A DNA stretch of 64,000 nucleotides, from the NCBI RefSeq assembly GCF_000341085.1, contig NZ_ANBA01000027.1, positions 62,001 through 126,000 on the forward strand, read 5' to 3'. A program made the translations under genes and the position numbers. Source of the stretch: Nocardiopsis ganjiahuensis DSM 45031 (GTDB taxonomy: Bacteria; Actinomycetota; Actinomycetes; Streptosporangiales; Streptosporangiaceae). The notes beneath the pieces were generated by a model. The model worked only from the letters and a program-made list of their open reading frames with translations, searched no databases and was not told the origin of the DNA. Below, piece after piece: positions 15,310-23,370 of the stretch; position 1 is the stretch's first letter, and every line of letters starts with the position of its first letter.

Positions 15310-16014
15310 CTACCGCTGCCAGTCCTCCCGCAGCAGCACGCAGACCGCGTGCGGAGCGTCGTCCTGTTCGCCGATCCCTTCGACCACACCGCGGCTGCGG
15401 ATCTCCCCGGCGTACCGCATACCGATGCGCTCCATGACGGCGCGCGAACGCACGTTGTGCCGGACCGTGCACGAGACCACGGCCCGCACTCCGAGGACGT
15501 CGAAGGCGAACCCCAGGCCGGCGCGGCCGATCTCGGACGCGTAGCCGCAGCCCCGGAACCCGCCCCGGAGCGCCCAGCCGATCTCCAGCCAGTTCGCGTG
15601 CGCGGTGAACGGGCGCTCGGACTCGTGTGCGGCGCCCACCCACGGTTCCGCGGGCAGGAACGCGTGGAGCTGCCCCCAGTCGTCGTCGACCGGTGTGCGG
15701 GAGAGTCCGCCGCGGCCGACGGCCTCGCCGCTCTCACGGTCATAGGCGATCCACTTGTGCACACCGTGATGGCGCCACGATTCGCCCATGAACGCGGCCG
15801 ACCGTTCCACCTGTTCCCGGCTCGGCCTGCGGTCGCCGTACCAGGGCCACACGTCGTCGTCGCGGTGCACCCGCCACAGGTCGGCGGCGTTCGCGGAGTC
15901 GACCGGTTCGAGCCGCAGCCGCTCCGTGAAAACGGCCCCGCCGGGGCCGGCCGGCCCCGGCCCGGTCTCAGGATTCGGAGAGACGACGGGCCTCCTCCAG
16001 CTTCTCCCTCGCAC
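15310..16014 (-). CDS. GNAT-family N-acetyltransferase (RimJ/RimL type)
   Basis: The core starts at FTERLRLEPVDSANAADLWR and has the acetyl-CoA-binding region GCGYASEIGRAGLGFAFD. The C-terminal RSRAVMERIGMRYAG is typical of RimJ/RimL-like enzymes that acetylate protein N-termini, amino acids or drugs. No ATG or GTG lies near the core start. The GTG at 16012-16014 was taken, which overlaps the end of the upstream TPR gene by 47 nt. The true N-terminus is therefore uncertain, but co-transcription with the TPR gene is likely. Substrate unknown. Confidence 0.8.
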   Translation of the reverse strand: MRGRSWRRPVVSPNPETGPGPAGPGGAVFTERLRLEPVDSANAADLWRVHRDDDVWPWYGDRRPSREQVERSAAFMGESWRHHGVHKWIAYDRESGEAVGRGGLSRTPVDDDWGQLHAFLPAEPWVGAAHESERPFTAHANWLEIGWALRGGFRGCGYASEIGRAGLGFAFDVLGVRAVVSCTVRHNVRSRAVMERIGMRYAGEIRSRGVVEGIGEQDDAPHAVCVLLREDWQR

Positions 16015-16660
16015 GCGCGCTCCAGACGTGGTCACCGGTCTCGGCGTACAGGCGCTCAGCGGCCTCGAGCAGGCCGACCGCCTCGGAGTAGCGTCCGAAA
16101 TCGCACAGCACATGGCCGAGATTGTTGGTCGCCACCGCTTCCCTGTGACGGTCACCGGACTCCCGGGACATGGTCTGGAGTTCCTGTGCCATGTAGATCC
16201 TCAGCTCCTGTCCGAACAGTTCCTCCATCGTCGCCGCGAAAAGGTCGTCCGGGCTCTCCTCAGAACGCTCCGGAGTCTCGGTGGCATTCTCCGCCCACGA
16301 GTTGATCTCCTGCTGATCCGACGCGATTTTGGCGGCGGCCAGTCGGCGCGCGAAGTCGCCCTGTTCGGGGTCCAGGGTCCAACGCTCGGGCCCTATGTCA
16401 GGAGCACGGGCGATCAGCCCTTGCCGGGCAAGACCGTGCAGAAGGTCGAGGATCTGCGCGACCCGCTCCTTCAGTGGGTCGACCGGCTCCTCGTCCAGGC
16501 CGTTGCCCGACATTGCCTGGACGATGATCGATGTGGGCAGGTCAGGACCGGGAAAGGCTCCGATCCATACCAACAACTCCGCAGCCTCCTCGGGCACGCG
16601 CCCCAGGGCTGCGACGAGGTGGGCAGGACCGTCCGGCTGAGAGGGGTGCATGGCGCTCAC
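15968..16660 (-). CDS. Tetratricopeptide-repeat protein, 230 aa
   Basis: The N-terminal half (VAALGRVPEEAAELLVWIGA) resembles the helical bundle found in NB-ARC/TPR regulators. The C-terminal quarter carries clear TPR units, such as AVATNNLGHVLCDFGRYSEA followed by VGLLEAAERLYAETGD. No ATPase or DNA-binding domain is present, so it may be a trimmed relative of large actinobacterial TPR regulators, or a stand-alone scaffold. GTG start at 16658-16660; an ATG three codons later is an alternative. It overlaps the acetyltransferase gene. Confidence 0.65.
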   Translation of the reverse strand: MSAMHPSQPDGPAHLVAALGRVPEEAAELLVWIGAFPGPDLPTSIIVQAMSGNGLDEEPVDPLKERVAQILDLLHGLARQGLIARAPDIGPERWTLDPEQGDFARRLAAAKIASDQQEINSWAENATETPERSEESPDDLFAATMEELFGQELRIYMAQELQTMSRESGDRHREAVATNNLGHVLCDFGRYSEAVGLLEAAERLYAETGDHVWSARAREKLEEARRLSES

Positions 16661-16773
16661 AGAGGCTCGAAGTGACTACCGGTCGTCCAACCGGGACAGC
16701 GGCTGACGGCTGATTCGAGTCTGACAAGGCACTCGGAGCGGCACCAGAAGTGTCGACTGGCCGAAAGAGGCCA

Positions 16774-16806
16774 GAAGGCCGCCCACGGGGTTCGCGGGCG
16801 GCCTTC
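16774..16806. terminator. Bidirectional-type hairpin terminator
   Basis: Arms GAAGGCCGCCC (16774-16784) and GGGCGGCCTTC (16796-16806) are perfect. It lies between two minus-strand genes and would stop transcription from the gene at 16929-17363. The 269-bp gap holds no other convincing feature. Confidence 0.65.
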
Positions 16807-16928
16807 GTGATCCGCGGCGATCGACGTCGAGTGGACCATCCCGGCGGAATCCGGGGAGCGCGGAGCTCGGGTGTACACCATTCGCCTGCGCGGCGACCGC
16901 ACGCCTTGAGACTTGGCGATCACGTCGG

Positions 16929-17363
16929 TCAGTCGGCGTCGAAGCGGCGGTGCCACCAAGGCTGATCCGGGTAGGCGAAGGGGTTGGGGAGGGTGCGGCG
17001 GAGGTACCGGGCGTCCAGGGGAACCAGGTGGCGGCTCAGTTCTCTGCGGGCTCCTCTGGGGAGCTTTCGCAGGACGTGCTCGAGGACGTCGCGGAAGTGC
17101 CGAACGTTGTTGAGGGTGCAGCCCGGACAGTCAGAGACCTCGATGTCCGGGAAGGGGTCCTCGCGGCGGCTTGCTGCCAAGAACCGCTCGTACCGGTTCA
17201 GGGCCTTGGCGGTGAAGCCGACGGAGTGGGCAGGGTGGCGAGAACGCCGCTCCACCAGGTGGATGGCGTGGCAGGTGGCGGAGGAGAGCCCTCGGATGTG
17301 GGGGCGGGGCGCTGTCGGGCGGAGGCGTTCCGCGCGTAGGGCGCCGGGGCGTCTACGCGGCAT
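16929..17363 (-). CDS. Actinobacterial hypothetical protein, 144 aa
   Basis: This is a strongly basic protein that begins MPRRRPGALRAERLRP. It contains one CXXC pair in SDCPGCTLNNVRHFRDVLEH that could bind a metal, and ends in LPNPFAYPDQPWWHRRF. No catalytic domain is recognised. It is expressed alone. The 12-bp palindrome CATGTCGACATG at 17380-17391, just upstream of the start, might be an operator. The start has AAAGG in front. Confidence 0.55.
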   Translation of the reverse strand: MPRRRPGALRAERLRPTAPRPHIRGLSSATCHAIHLVERRSRHPAHSVGFTAKALNRYERFLAASRREDPFPDIEVSDCPGCTLNNVRHFRDVLEHVLRKLPRGARRELSRHLVPLDARYLRRTLPNPFAYPDQPWWHRRFDAD

Positions 17364-17415
17364 CGGCCTTTCGTGTGGTCATGTCGACATGGTGCCAAAT
17401 CCGCCGGACACAGGA

Positions 17416-17452
17416 AAGGGGCCCGACCGTTCCTTCTTCGGCCGGGCCCCTT
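17416..17452 (-). terminator. Terminator after the first universal stress gene
   Basis: Arms AAGGGGCCCG (17416-17425) and CGGGCCCCTT (17443-17452) form a perfect 10-bp stem. It is about 10 nt past the stop codon at 17462 on the minus strand. Confidence 0.7.
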
Positions 17453-17461
17453 CGCCGGGTG

Positions 17462-18394
17462 CTACTCGCCCTCGTCGGCGTGCTTGGGCAGAACCACCAC
17501 GGGGATCTTGCTGCGGTGCAGGACGCCCTGGCTCACCGAGCCGAGGAGGAGCCCCCGCACGGTGCCCCGGCCCCGGGAGCCCACGACGACGGCGTCGGCT
17601 TCGGTCGAGGCCTCGAGGAGGGCCTCGACCGGGTTGGACTGCGTACGCACCACGGTGACCTGGACGTCGACGTCCTCGCGCTGCTCGTCCATGACATCGG
17701 CGATGAGTTCGGCGACCATCACCTCGGACTGCTGGTCGAACACGCTCTCCTGCGGCTGGTAGCCCGCGGCGGCCATCGCGAGCGGATCGTACGGGTACGG
17801 CACTTCCCAGCTGTTGACCACCACGACCTCGCCGTCGGTCTCGGCGGCCAGGCTCACGGCCAGGCCCAGGGCCCGACGGGCGGTCTCGGAGTCGTCGACG
17901 CCGACGACGATGCGGTCGAGCTCGGTGGTGGCCGGCTCGCCCTTGTCGTCGGACGGGACCACCACGACGGGGCACGGGGCCTGGGCGGCGACGCGGACGC
18001 TGACGGAGCCGACGAACATCGACTTGACCGTGCCCAGGCCGCGGGTGCCCAGGACGATCAGATCACCGGGTCCGCTGTGGTGGAGCAGCGCCGTCGGCGC
18101 CTCTTCAAGAGCGGTCACCGACTCGACCTGGGCGGTCGGCTGGGCCTTCTGGACCAGGTCGACGGCGTTGGTGAGGACGACGGTGGCCTGCCCCGAGATC
18201 TCGTCGGTGGGTTCGAACCGGGTCGGGCCGCCGTAGGCGGACACGATCAGCGGCATGCCCAGCGCGTGCACGATGTGGAGCGGAACCCCGCGGCGCACGG
18301 ACTCCGCGGCGGCCCATTCGAGGGCCGCCCGCGAGTGGTCGGAGCCGTCCGCGCCCACGACCACCCTGGCCGAACGTTCCTGGCTGCTTGCCAT
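17462..18394 (-). CDS. Tandem-domain universal stress protein
   Basis: This 310-aa protein has two UspA domains (about residues 8-150 and 160-305). Each keeps the ATP-binding G-2X-G-9X-G(S/T) signature: GTRGLGTVKSMFVGS in the first and GSRGRGTVRGLLLGS in the second. Such double-domain Usps bind ATP and help cells survive hypoxia, dormancy or envelope stress. The ATG at 18392-18394 has GGGGG in front. It is a paralogue of the gene immediately upstream (18514-19434); conserved ends SVSQGVLH and STSQGVLH show recent relationship. Confidence 0.9.
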   Translation of the reverse strand: MASSQERSARVVVGADGSDHSRAALEWAAAESVRRGVPLHIVHALGMPLIVSAYGGPTRFEPTDEISGQATVVLTNAVDLVQKAQPTAQVESVTALEEAPTALLHHSGPGDLIVLGTRGLGTVKSMFVGSVSVRVAAQAPCPVVVVPSDDKGEPATTELDRIVVGVDDSETARRALGLAVSLAAETDGEVVVVNSWEVPYPYDPLAMAAAGYQPQESVFDQQSEVMVAELIADVMDEQREDVDVQVTVVRTQSNPVEALLEASTEADAVVVGSRGRGTVRGLLLGSVSQGVLHRSKIPVVVLPKHADEGE

Positions 18395-18513
18395 AGTTCC
18401 CCCTCGAGACGTGATCCAGAGCTGCCCACCATCATCACCGAGTAGAACGAATTCATGCGGGAGCGGCGCAGGGGAAAGAGACCCCCTCCACAGGGACCTT
18501 CGTCGCCGGTCGG

Positions 18514-19434
18514 TCAGCCGGTCTCGTCGGAGTGCGGCGGCAGCACCGCGACCGGTCCGTGTGCCTGGTGCAGGACCCCCTGGCTCGTGGAGCCCATGAC
18601 CAGCCCCCGGACCCCTCCGCGCCCACGGGACCCGACGACGATCAGGTCGGCGTCCTCCCCGGCCTTGAGCAGGGCCTCCACCGGGTCGGCCTGCATCCGG
18701 ACGGCGCTGATCTCCAGGTTCTCGGTCCGGTCGTCGATCACCTCGGCCAGCACCCCGGCGACCACCTCCTCGGACTGGCGGTCGAACACCTCCTCGTGCA
18801 GCGACTGCTCGTCGGCGGCCAGTGAGGCCTCGTCCGCGGGGAGCGGCACTTCCCAGCTGTTGACCACCACTACTTCCGAATCCGTGGCCAGCGCGTGGTT
18901 CAGGGCGAAGCGCAGGGCCCGGTGGGAGGAGTCCGAGCCGTCCACCCCGACCACCACCCTGCCCCGGTGCCGGTCCCGGTCGTCCGCCTCGGGCACGACC
19001 ACCACCGGGCAGGGCGCGTGCGACGAGGTCCGTACGCTCACGGAGCCGAGCATGATCGCCCGTACCGCTCCCAGTCCGCGTGAGCCGACGACGATGACGT
19101 CCCCGTGCCCGGCCTCGTCGAGCAGGGCCCCGGGGGCGTCCTCCGGGGCCAGTACCGTCGCCACGTCCAGGCCGGGCCTGGCCCCGCGCGCGTGGTCGGC
19201 GCTCTGGGTGAGCAGCGTGTGCCCGGCGTCCCGGAGCGCTTCGCCGGTCCTGTCCCGCCCCGCCTTCGAGTCGGAGAAGGTTCCCATCGCCATCGGCGTG
19301 CCGAGGCCGTGCACGATCCGGAGCTGTTCCCCGCGTCTGGCGGCCGCCTCCGTCGCCCAGACCAGGGCCGCGTGGGCGGCGGTCGAGCCGTCCACCCCCA
19401 CGATGACCGCCGGCGGGCGTTCCTGTGCGTTCAT
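18514..19434 (-). CDS. Tandem-domain universal stress protein, paralogue
   Basis: This protein of about 306 aa also has two UspA domains, with intact ATP signatures GSRGLGAVRAIMLGS and GSRGRGGVRGLVMGS. The ATG at 19432-19434 was preferred to a GTG two codons earlier because GAGG is better spaced from it. It sits 119 bp upstream of the other Usp gene in the same direction, and the two probably arose by duplication. The gap holds a potential promoter for the downstream copy but no terminator, so partial co-transcription is possible. Confidence 0.9.
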   Translation of the reverse strand: MNAQERPPAVIVGVDGSTAAHAALVWATEAAARRGEQLRIVHGLGTPMAMGTFSDSKAGRDRTGEALRDAGHTLLTQSADHARGARPGLDVATVLAPEDAPGALLDEAGHGDVIVVGSRGLGAVRAIMLGSVSVRTSSHAPCPVVVVPEADDRDRHRGRVVVGVDGSDSSHRALRFALNHALATDSEVVVVNSWEVPLPADEASLAADEQSLHEEVFDRQSEEVVAGVLAEVIDDRTENLEISAVRMQADPVEALLKAGEDADLIVVGSRGRGGVRGLVMGSTSQGVLHQAHGPVAVLPPHSDETG

Positions 19435-19545
19435 GTCCACCTCTTCCCCTCCCTTCCATTGTCGTGACAGTGCGGTGAGAAACCAGAGAGGGAAGGGACG
19501 CGCGTTGTCGGGCCTCCCTCTCCGGCTCTCCCTGCGGAGCCCTCG

Positions 19546-21447
19546 CTAGCGCGCGAAGGCCTCTCCCACGCTCGCGGCCAGTTGCAGGTAGGCGTCCTTG
19601 GTGGTCGGCGCGAGCTGCTCCAGGTCCACTTCGGCGCCCTCCTCCAGGTGTCCGTCCCAGGGGACCCGCACGACGGCGCGGCAGCGTCCGGCGAAGTGCT
19701 CCTCCAGCCGGTTGAGGTCGACGCTGCTCTTGCTGTTGGAGCGGACCATGGACAGCACCACGACGGCGCTGCGGACCAGCCCGCCGTGGCCGTGGGCCTC
19801 CAGCCAGTCGAGGGTGGCGCTGGCGCTGCGCGCCCCGTCGACGGAGGCCGAGCTCACCAGCACCACCTGGTCGGCGAGGCCGAGCACTCCGCGCATGGCG
19901 GCGTGCAGGAGCCCGGTCCCGCAGTCGGTGATGCAGATGGAGTAGAAGTGCTCGACGATCCGGGCCACCTCGCGGTAGTCGGCGTCACTGAACGCCTCCG
20001 AGACCGCCGGGTCGCGGTCGGAGGCGAGGATCTCCAGTCGGCTGGGGGCCTGGGAGGTGAAGCCGCGGATGTCGGCGTAGCGCGACACCAGGTGTCGTTC
20101 GTTGAGCAGGTCCCGGATGGTCGCCGCGGTCTCCAGACGCACCTTGTCCGAGAGCGTGCCGCGGTCGGGGTTGGCGTCGACGGCCAGGACCCGGTCTCCG
20201 CGCAGGGAGGCCAGGGTGGCGCCCAGGGCGACCGTGGTGGTGGTCTTGCCGACCCCGCCCTTGAGGCTGAGGACCGCCACCCGGTGGTGGCCGGACGCGA
20301 CCGGTGTGCAGGCGCGGGCGACGAGCTCGCGTTCGCGCAGCACCTTGGGGGACTCGCCCGGGTTGATCAGACCGAGGCTGGCGCTGTGCACGGCTCTGCG
20401 CCAGCCGCCGCTGGGGCCCTGGCGGCGGTTGCGGACCAGGGTGGCCGCGTTGAGCGAGTCGGAGGTCTCCCCGTGGTCGGCGTCCTGGCGGGGCGCGCGT
20501 GACTGGCCGGGTGCGCCGAACCCGCCCGACCCGCCGGACGCACCGGACCCGCCCCAGGGCGGGGGTTCCGCCCCGGTGGCGCGCGGCCCGGTCAGGGACG
20601 GCGGCGGGCTCGGCCTGTCAGGGAGCGGTTCGGTCCGTCCCACCGGGGCCGCCCCGTTCCCGGGTTCGTCCCAGGGGTCGGGGGCGCCCGGGTCCTGCCT
20701 GTCGGCGGCCTCGGTACCCGTGGGCTCGGCGGCCTCGCTGTTCTGCGTGACCCCCGGTTGCCAGCGCGACCCCTGGGCGGGCTCCGTCCAGGGGGAGGAG
20801 AAGGAGGAAGGGGAGGCATCCGGCGGTGGTGACCCCGGCGCCGGTGCCAGCCGCTCGGTGCGTTCGGCCTCCAGCGGGGGCAGCTGTTCGGGTTCGGGGA
20901 CGTCGGAGTCGTGGCGCAGTTTGCGCGGGCCCAGGGGGTCCTGTTCCTCCCCCGGCCGGGAGGGGCGCTGGGGCCGCTGGGGGCGGCGCTCCTCCTGCCA
21001 GGGCTCCGGGTTCCGGGGTCGGTCACGGGCTCCCGGCATGAGCCGGACCGTGCTGCTGCGCATCTCCTCCGGGTCCTCGGCGGGCTCGGCGGGCTCGTCG
21101 GGCTCCTCGGGAACGGTCTCCTCGGAGTCGTCGAGGGCGGGTTCGGCCAGGTCGCCGAGGGTCTCCTCGTCTTCCTCCTCGGGGGCCGGCGCCCGGAAGG
21201 CGGTCCCCCGCAACGGCGGCGGGGTGTCCTGGGGGATGCGGGCGTAGGGCGGCGGAGGCGGGGCAGCGCCCTCGAACCCGCCGAACCACTGTTCCCTGGG
21301 TGTGGGGACGGACGCGGACGGGCCCTGGGTGGTCTCGGTCGCCGGATCGCCGAACTCCTCCGAGTCGTCCGTCCGGCGCCAGGCCGACTCCGTGCGCTCG
21401 TGCGGCTCCTGTTCGGCGCCTGACCCGTTCTGTTCGTGCTGTGCCAC
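19546..21447 (-). CDS. ParA/MinD-like ATPase with long proline-rich N-terminus (EspI-like)
   Basis: The first 390 residues are low-complexity, proline-rich and acidic. The C-terminal 240 residues form a ParA/MinD ATPase with the deviant Walker A KGGVGKTTTTVALG (from residue 396), the AVDANPDRGTL switch and a Walker B-like ITDCGTG. The layout matches EspI-type ATPases associated with type VII secretion in actinobacteria, and also some chromosome-positioning ParA proteins. No ESX genes are next to it, so the role is open. GTG start at 21445-21447 with AGGAG upstream. Confidence 0.8.
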   Translation of the reverse strand: MAQHEQNGSGAEQEPHERTESAWRRTDDSEEFGDPATETTQGPSASVPTPREQWFGGFEGAAPPPPPYARIPQDTPPPLRGTAFRAPAPEEEDEETLGDLAEPALDDSEETVPEEPDEPAEPAEDPEEMRSSTVRLMPGARDRPRNPEPWQEERRPQRPQRPSRPGEEQDPLGPRKLRHDSDVPEPEQLPPLEAERTERLAPAPGSPPPDASPSSFSSPWTEPAQGSRWQPGVTQNSEAAEPTGTEAADRQDPGAPDPWDEPGNGAAPVGRTEPLPDRPSPPPSLTGPRATGAEPPPWGGSGASGGSGGFGAPGQSRAPRQDADHGETSDSLNAATLVRNRRQGPSGGWRRAVHSASLGLINPGESPKVLRERELVARACTPVASGHHRVAVLSLKGGVGKTTTTVALGATLASLRGDRVLAVDANPDRGTLSDKVRLETAATIRDLLNERHLVSRYADIRGFTSQAPSRLEILASDRDPAVSEAFSDADYREVARIVEHFYSICITDCGTGLLHAAMRGVLGLADQVVLVSSASVDGARSASATLDWLEAHGHGGLVRSAVVVLSMVRSNSKSSVDLNRLEEHFAGRCRAVVRVPWDGHLEEGAEVDLEQLAPTTKDAYLQLAASVGEAFAR

Positions 21448-21623
21448 CGGGGCTCTCCTGCGTGAAGGGGGTGTTCTGTGGAGGAAGGACCCTTTCGGGA
21501 TCGTCGGGGGTGGGCCCTCGGGGTTCTCTTACCCGCACAGACACAGCAAAGCATCCTCGCGGGTGCGCTGAACAGAGAGATCCCTCCTCCCGCTCCGTTC
21601 CGGAGCTGGGTACTGTCGGCCCC

Positions 21624-22598
21624 ATGCACGCGATCCGAATCACTGAACCGGGCGGCCCCGAGGCCCTGTCCTGGTCCGAGGTCCCCGATCCCGTCCTCCA
21701 GGAGGGCGAGGTCCTGGTGGACGTGGCCGCCACCGCAGTCAACCGGGCCGACGTGGCCCAGCGCCAGGGCAACTACCCGCCACCGCCCGGCGCCTCCGAG
21801 TACCCGGGCCTGGAGTGCTCGGGCACCATCGCCGAACTCGGTCCCGGAACGGCGGAGTCCGGCTGGTCCGTCGGCGACCAAGTGTGCGCCCTGCTCACCG
21901 GGGGCGGCTACGCCGAGCGGGTCGCCGTACCGGTCGGCCAGCTCCTGCCGGTCCCACGCGGCGTGGGCCTGGTCGAGGCGGCGGCGCTGCCCGAGGTGGC
22001 CTGCACCGTGTGGTCCAACCTGGTGATGGTCGGCGGCCTGCGCTCCGGGCAGACCGTCCTCCTGCACGGCGGCGGCAGCGGGATCGGCACGTTCGCCATC
22101 CAGTTCGCCCGGGCCCTGGGCGCCCGGGTGGCGGTCACCGCCGGCAGCGACGAGAAGCTGGAGCGCTGCCGCGAGCTGGGCGCCGAGATCACCGTGAACT
22201 ACCGGACCGAGGACTTCACCGAGGTGCTGCGGGCCGAGGGCGGAGCCGACCTGATCCTCGACATCATGGGCGGTTCCTACCTGGACGCGAACCTGCGCTC
22301 TCTGGCCACAAACGGCCGCGTGGTGATCATCGGCCTGATGGGCGGACGCAAGACCGAGATCGATCTGGGCCGCATGCTGGCCAAACGGCTCTCCGTCCAG
22401 GCGACCACGCTGCGCTCTCGGCCGAAAGCGGAGAAGGCGGCCATCGTCTCGGGAGTACTGGAGCAGGTTTGGCCGTTGGTAGAGGAAGGAGCCATCCGCC
22501 CCGTCGTGGACCGCACACTGCCCATCGGAGAAGCGGCGGAGGCGCATCGCGTCATGGAATCGAGCGCGCACACCGGCAAGATCCTTCTCACCCGTTGA
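21624..22598 (+). CDS. NAD(P)H:quinone oxidoreductase, PIG3/zeta-crystallin family
   Basis: This 324-aa medium-chain reductase has the N-terminal GroES-like domain (PGGPEALSWSEVPDP, NRADVAQRQGNYPPPPG) and a Rossmann domain with GGGSGIGTFAIQFARALG. There are no zinc-binding cysteines, as expected for the quinone reductase branch. It should reduce quinones or other electrophiles with NAD(P)H in the cytoplasm. A TACTGT box 7 bp before the ATG resembles a -10 element and suggests a leaderless mRNA. Bpa follows 33 bp later and is probably co-transcribed. Confidence 0.9.
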   Translation: MHAIRITEPGGPEALSWSEVPDPVLQEGEVLVDVAATAVNRADVAQRQGNYPPPPGASEYPGLECSGTIAELGPGTAESGWSVGDQVCALLTGGGYAERVAVPVGQLLPVPRGVGLVEAAALPEVACTVWSNLVMVGGLRSGQTVLLHGGGSGIGTFAIQFARALGARVAVTAGSDEKLERCRELGAEITVNYRTEDFTEVLRAEGGADLILDIMGGSYLDANLRSLATNGRVVIIGLMGGRKTEIDLGRMLAKRLSVQATTLRSRPKAEKAAIVSGVLEQVWPLVEEGAIRPVVDRTLPIGEAAEAHRVMESSAHTGKILLTR

Positions 22599-22631
22599 CA
22601 GCGTGCCGGACACAGCCGAACTAGGGGATCG

Positions 22632-23180
22632 ATGAGCAACGCAGACAACCAGAAGGAACCACAGGTCCTGGTGGTCGAAACCGACGAGGACCACGGATCC
22701 GGGGGTGACGACGGTTCGGGGGAACCGCGCTCGCTCGCCGACATGGTGGAGCAGCCCGCCAAGGTGATGCGGATCGGCAGCATGATCCGTCAGCTGCTGG
22801 ACGAGGTGAAGGCGGCCCCGCTGGACGAGGCCAGCCGCACCCGCCTGAAGGAGATCCACACCTCCTCGATCAAGGAGCTCGAGGACGGGCTCGCACCCGA
22901 GCTCATCGAGGAGCTGGACCGGCTGACCCTGCCGTTCGCCGACGGTTCGGCGCCCAGCGACGCCGAGCTGCGCATCGCCCAGGCCCAGCTGGTGGGCTGG
23001 CTGGAGGGCCTCTTCCACGGCATCCAGACCACGCTGTTCGCCCAGCAGATGGCGGCCCGTGCCCAGTTGGAGAACATGCGCAAGGCGCTCCCGCCGGGGA
23101 TGTCCGGGCTCCAGGCCCAGGGTCCCGGGGCCGAGGCCCAGGAGGAGCAGCCGCACATGGGTTCGGGGCCCTACCTGTAA
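22632..23180 (+). CDS. bpa: Bacterial proteasome activator Bpa/PafE
   Basis: This 182-aa protein matches the family that forms a dodecameric ring and opens the actinobacterial 20S proteasome without ATP. After an acidic disordered start, the helical core begins at LADMVEQPAKVMRIGSMIRQ and continues through LAPELIEELDRLTLPFADG. The C-terminus ends GSGPYL. Family members usually end in GQYL, which docks in the proteasome alpha-ring, so GPYL is a variant that keeps the Tyr-Leu. It lies downstream of the quinone oxidoreductase; no proteasome genes are nearby. Confidence 0.9.
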   Translation: MSNADNQKEPQVLVVETDEDHGSGGDDGSGEPRSLADMVEQPAKVMRIGSMIRQLLDEVKAAPLDEASRTRLKEIHTSSIKELEDGLAPELIEELDRLTLPFADGSAPSDAELRIAQAQLVGWLEGLFHGIQTTLFAQQMAARAQLENMRKALPPGMSGLQAQGPGAEAQEEQPHMGSGPYL

Positions 23181-23205
23181 CGGGACCCGCGACGACGACC
23201 ACACG

Positions 23206-23241
23206 GACGGAGCCCGCCCCTCGCTCGGGGGGCGGGCTCCG
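23206..23241. terminator. Strong bidirectional terminator between bpa and serS
   Basis: ACGGAGCCCGCCCC pairs with GGGGCGGGCTCCGT, a 14-bp stem with an 8-nt loop. It lies between two convergent genes. In the plus direction TTCCTGCTGT follows. Confidence 0.75.
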
Positions 23242-23316
23242 TTCCTGCTGTCAGGCGTCCGGCGGTGCGGTCAGCGCTGCTGCTTCCGGCACCGTTCCTC
23301 CTGCACCGTTCCTCCT

Positions 23317-23370
23317 GCACCGCGCCTGCTTCCTGCGCGGTGCCTGCTTCTTGCGCGGTGCCTACTTCTT
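23317..23370. repeat. 18-bp tandem repeats spanning the serS stop codon
   Basis: Units at 23335-23352 and 23353-23370 differ by one base. A degenerate third unit lies at 23317-23334. On the minus strand the unit encodes KKQAPR; the serS stop TAG replaces the CAG of the next copy. Two 14-bp units (CACCGTTCCTCCTG) follow. This looks like slipped-strand growth at the end of serS. Confidence 0.7.

Noticed and set aside
17462..19459. One continuous minus-strand frame of 665 codons across both Usp genes
   Set aside because: It joins the real frame of the first Usp to a wrong frame of the second. The second Usp has its own start, ribosome site and family motifs in another frame.
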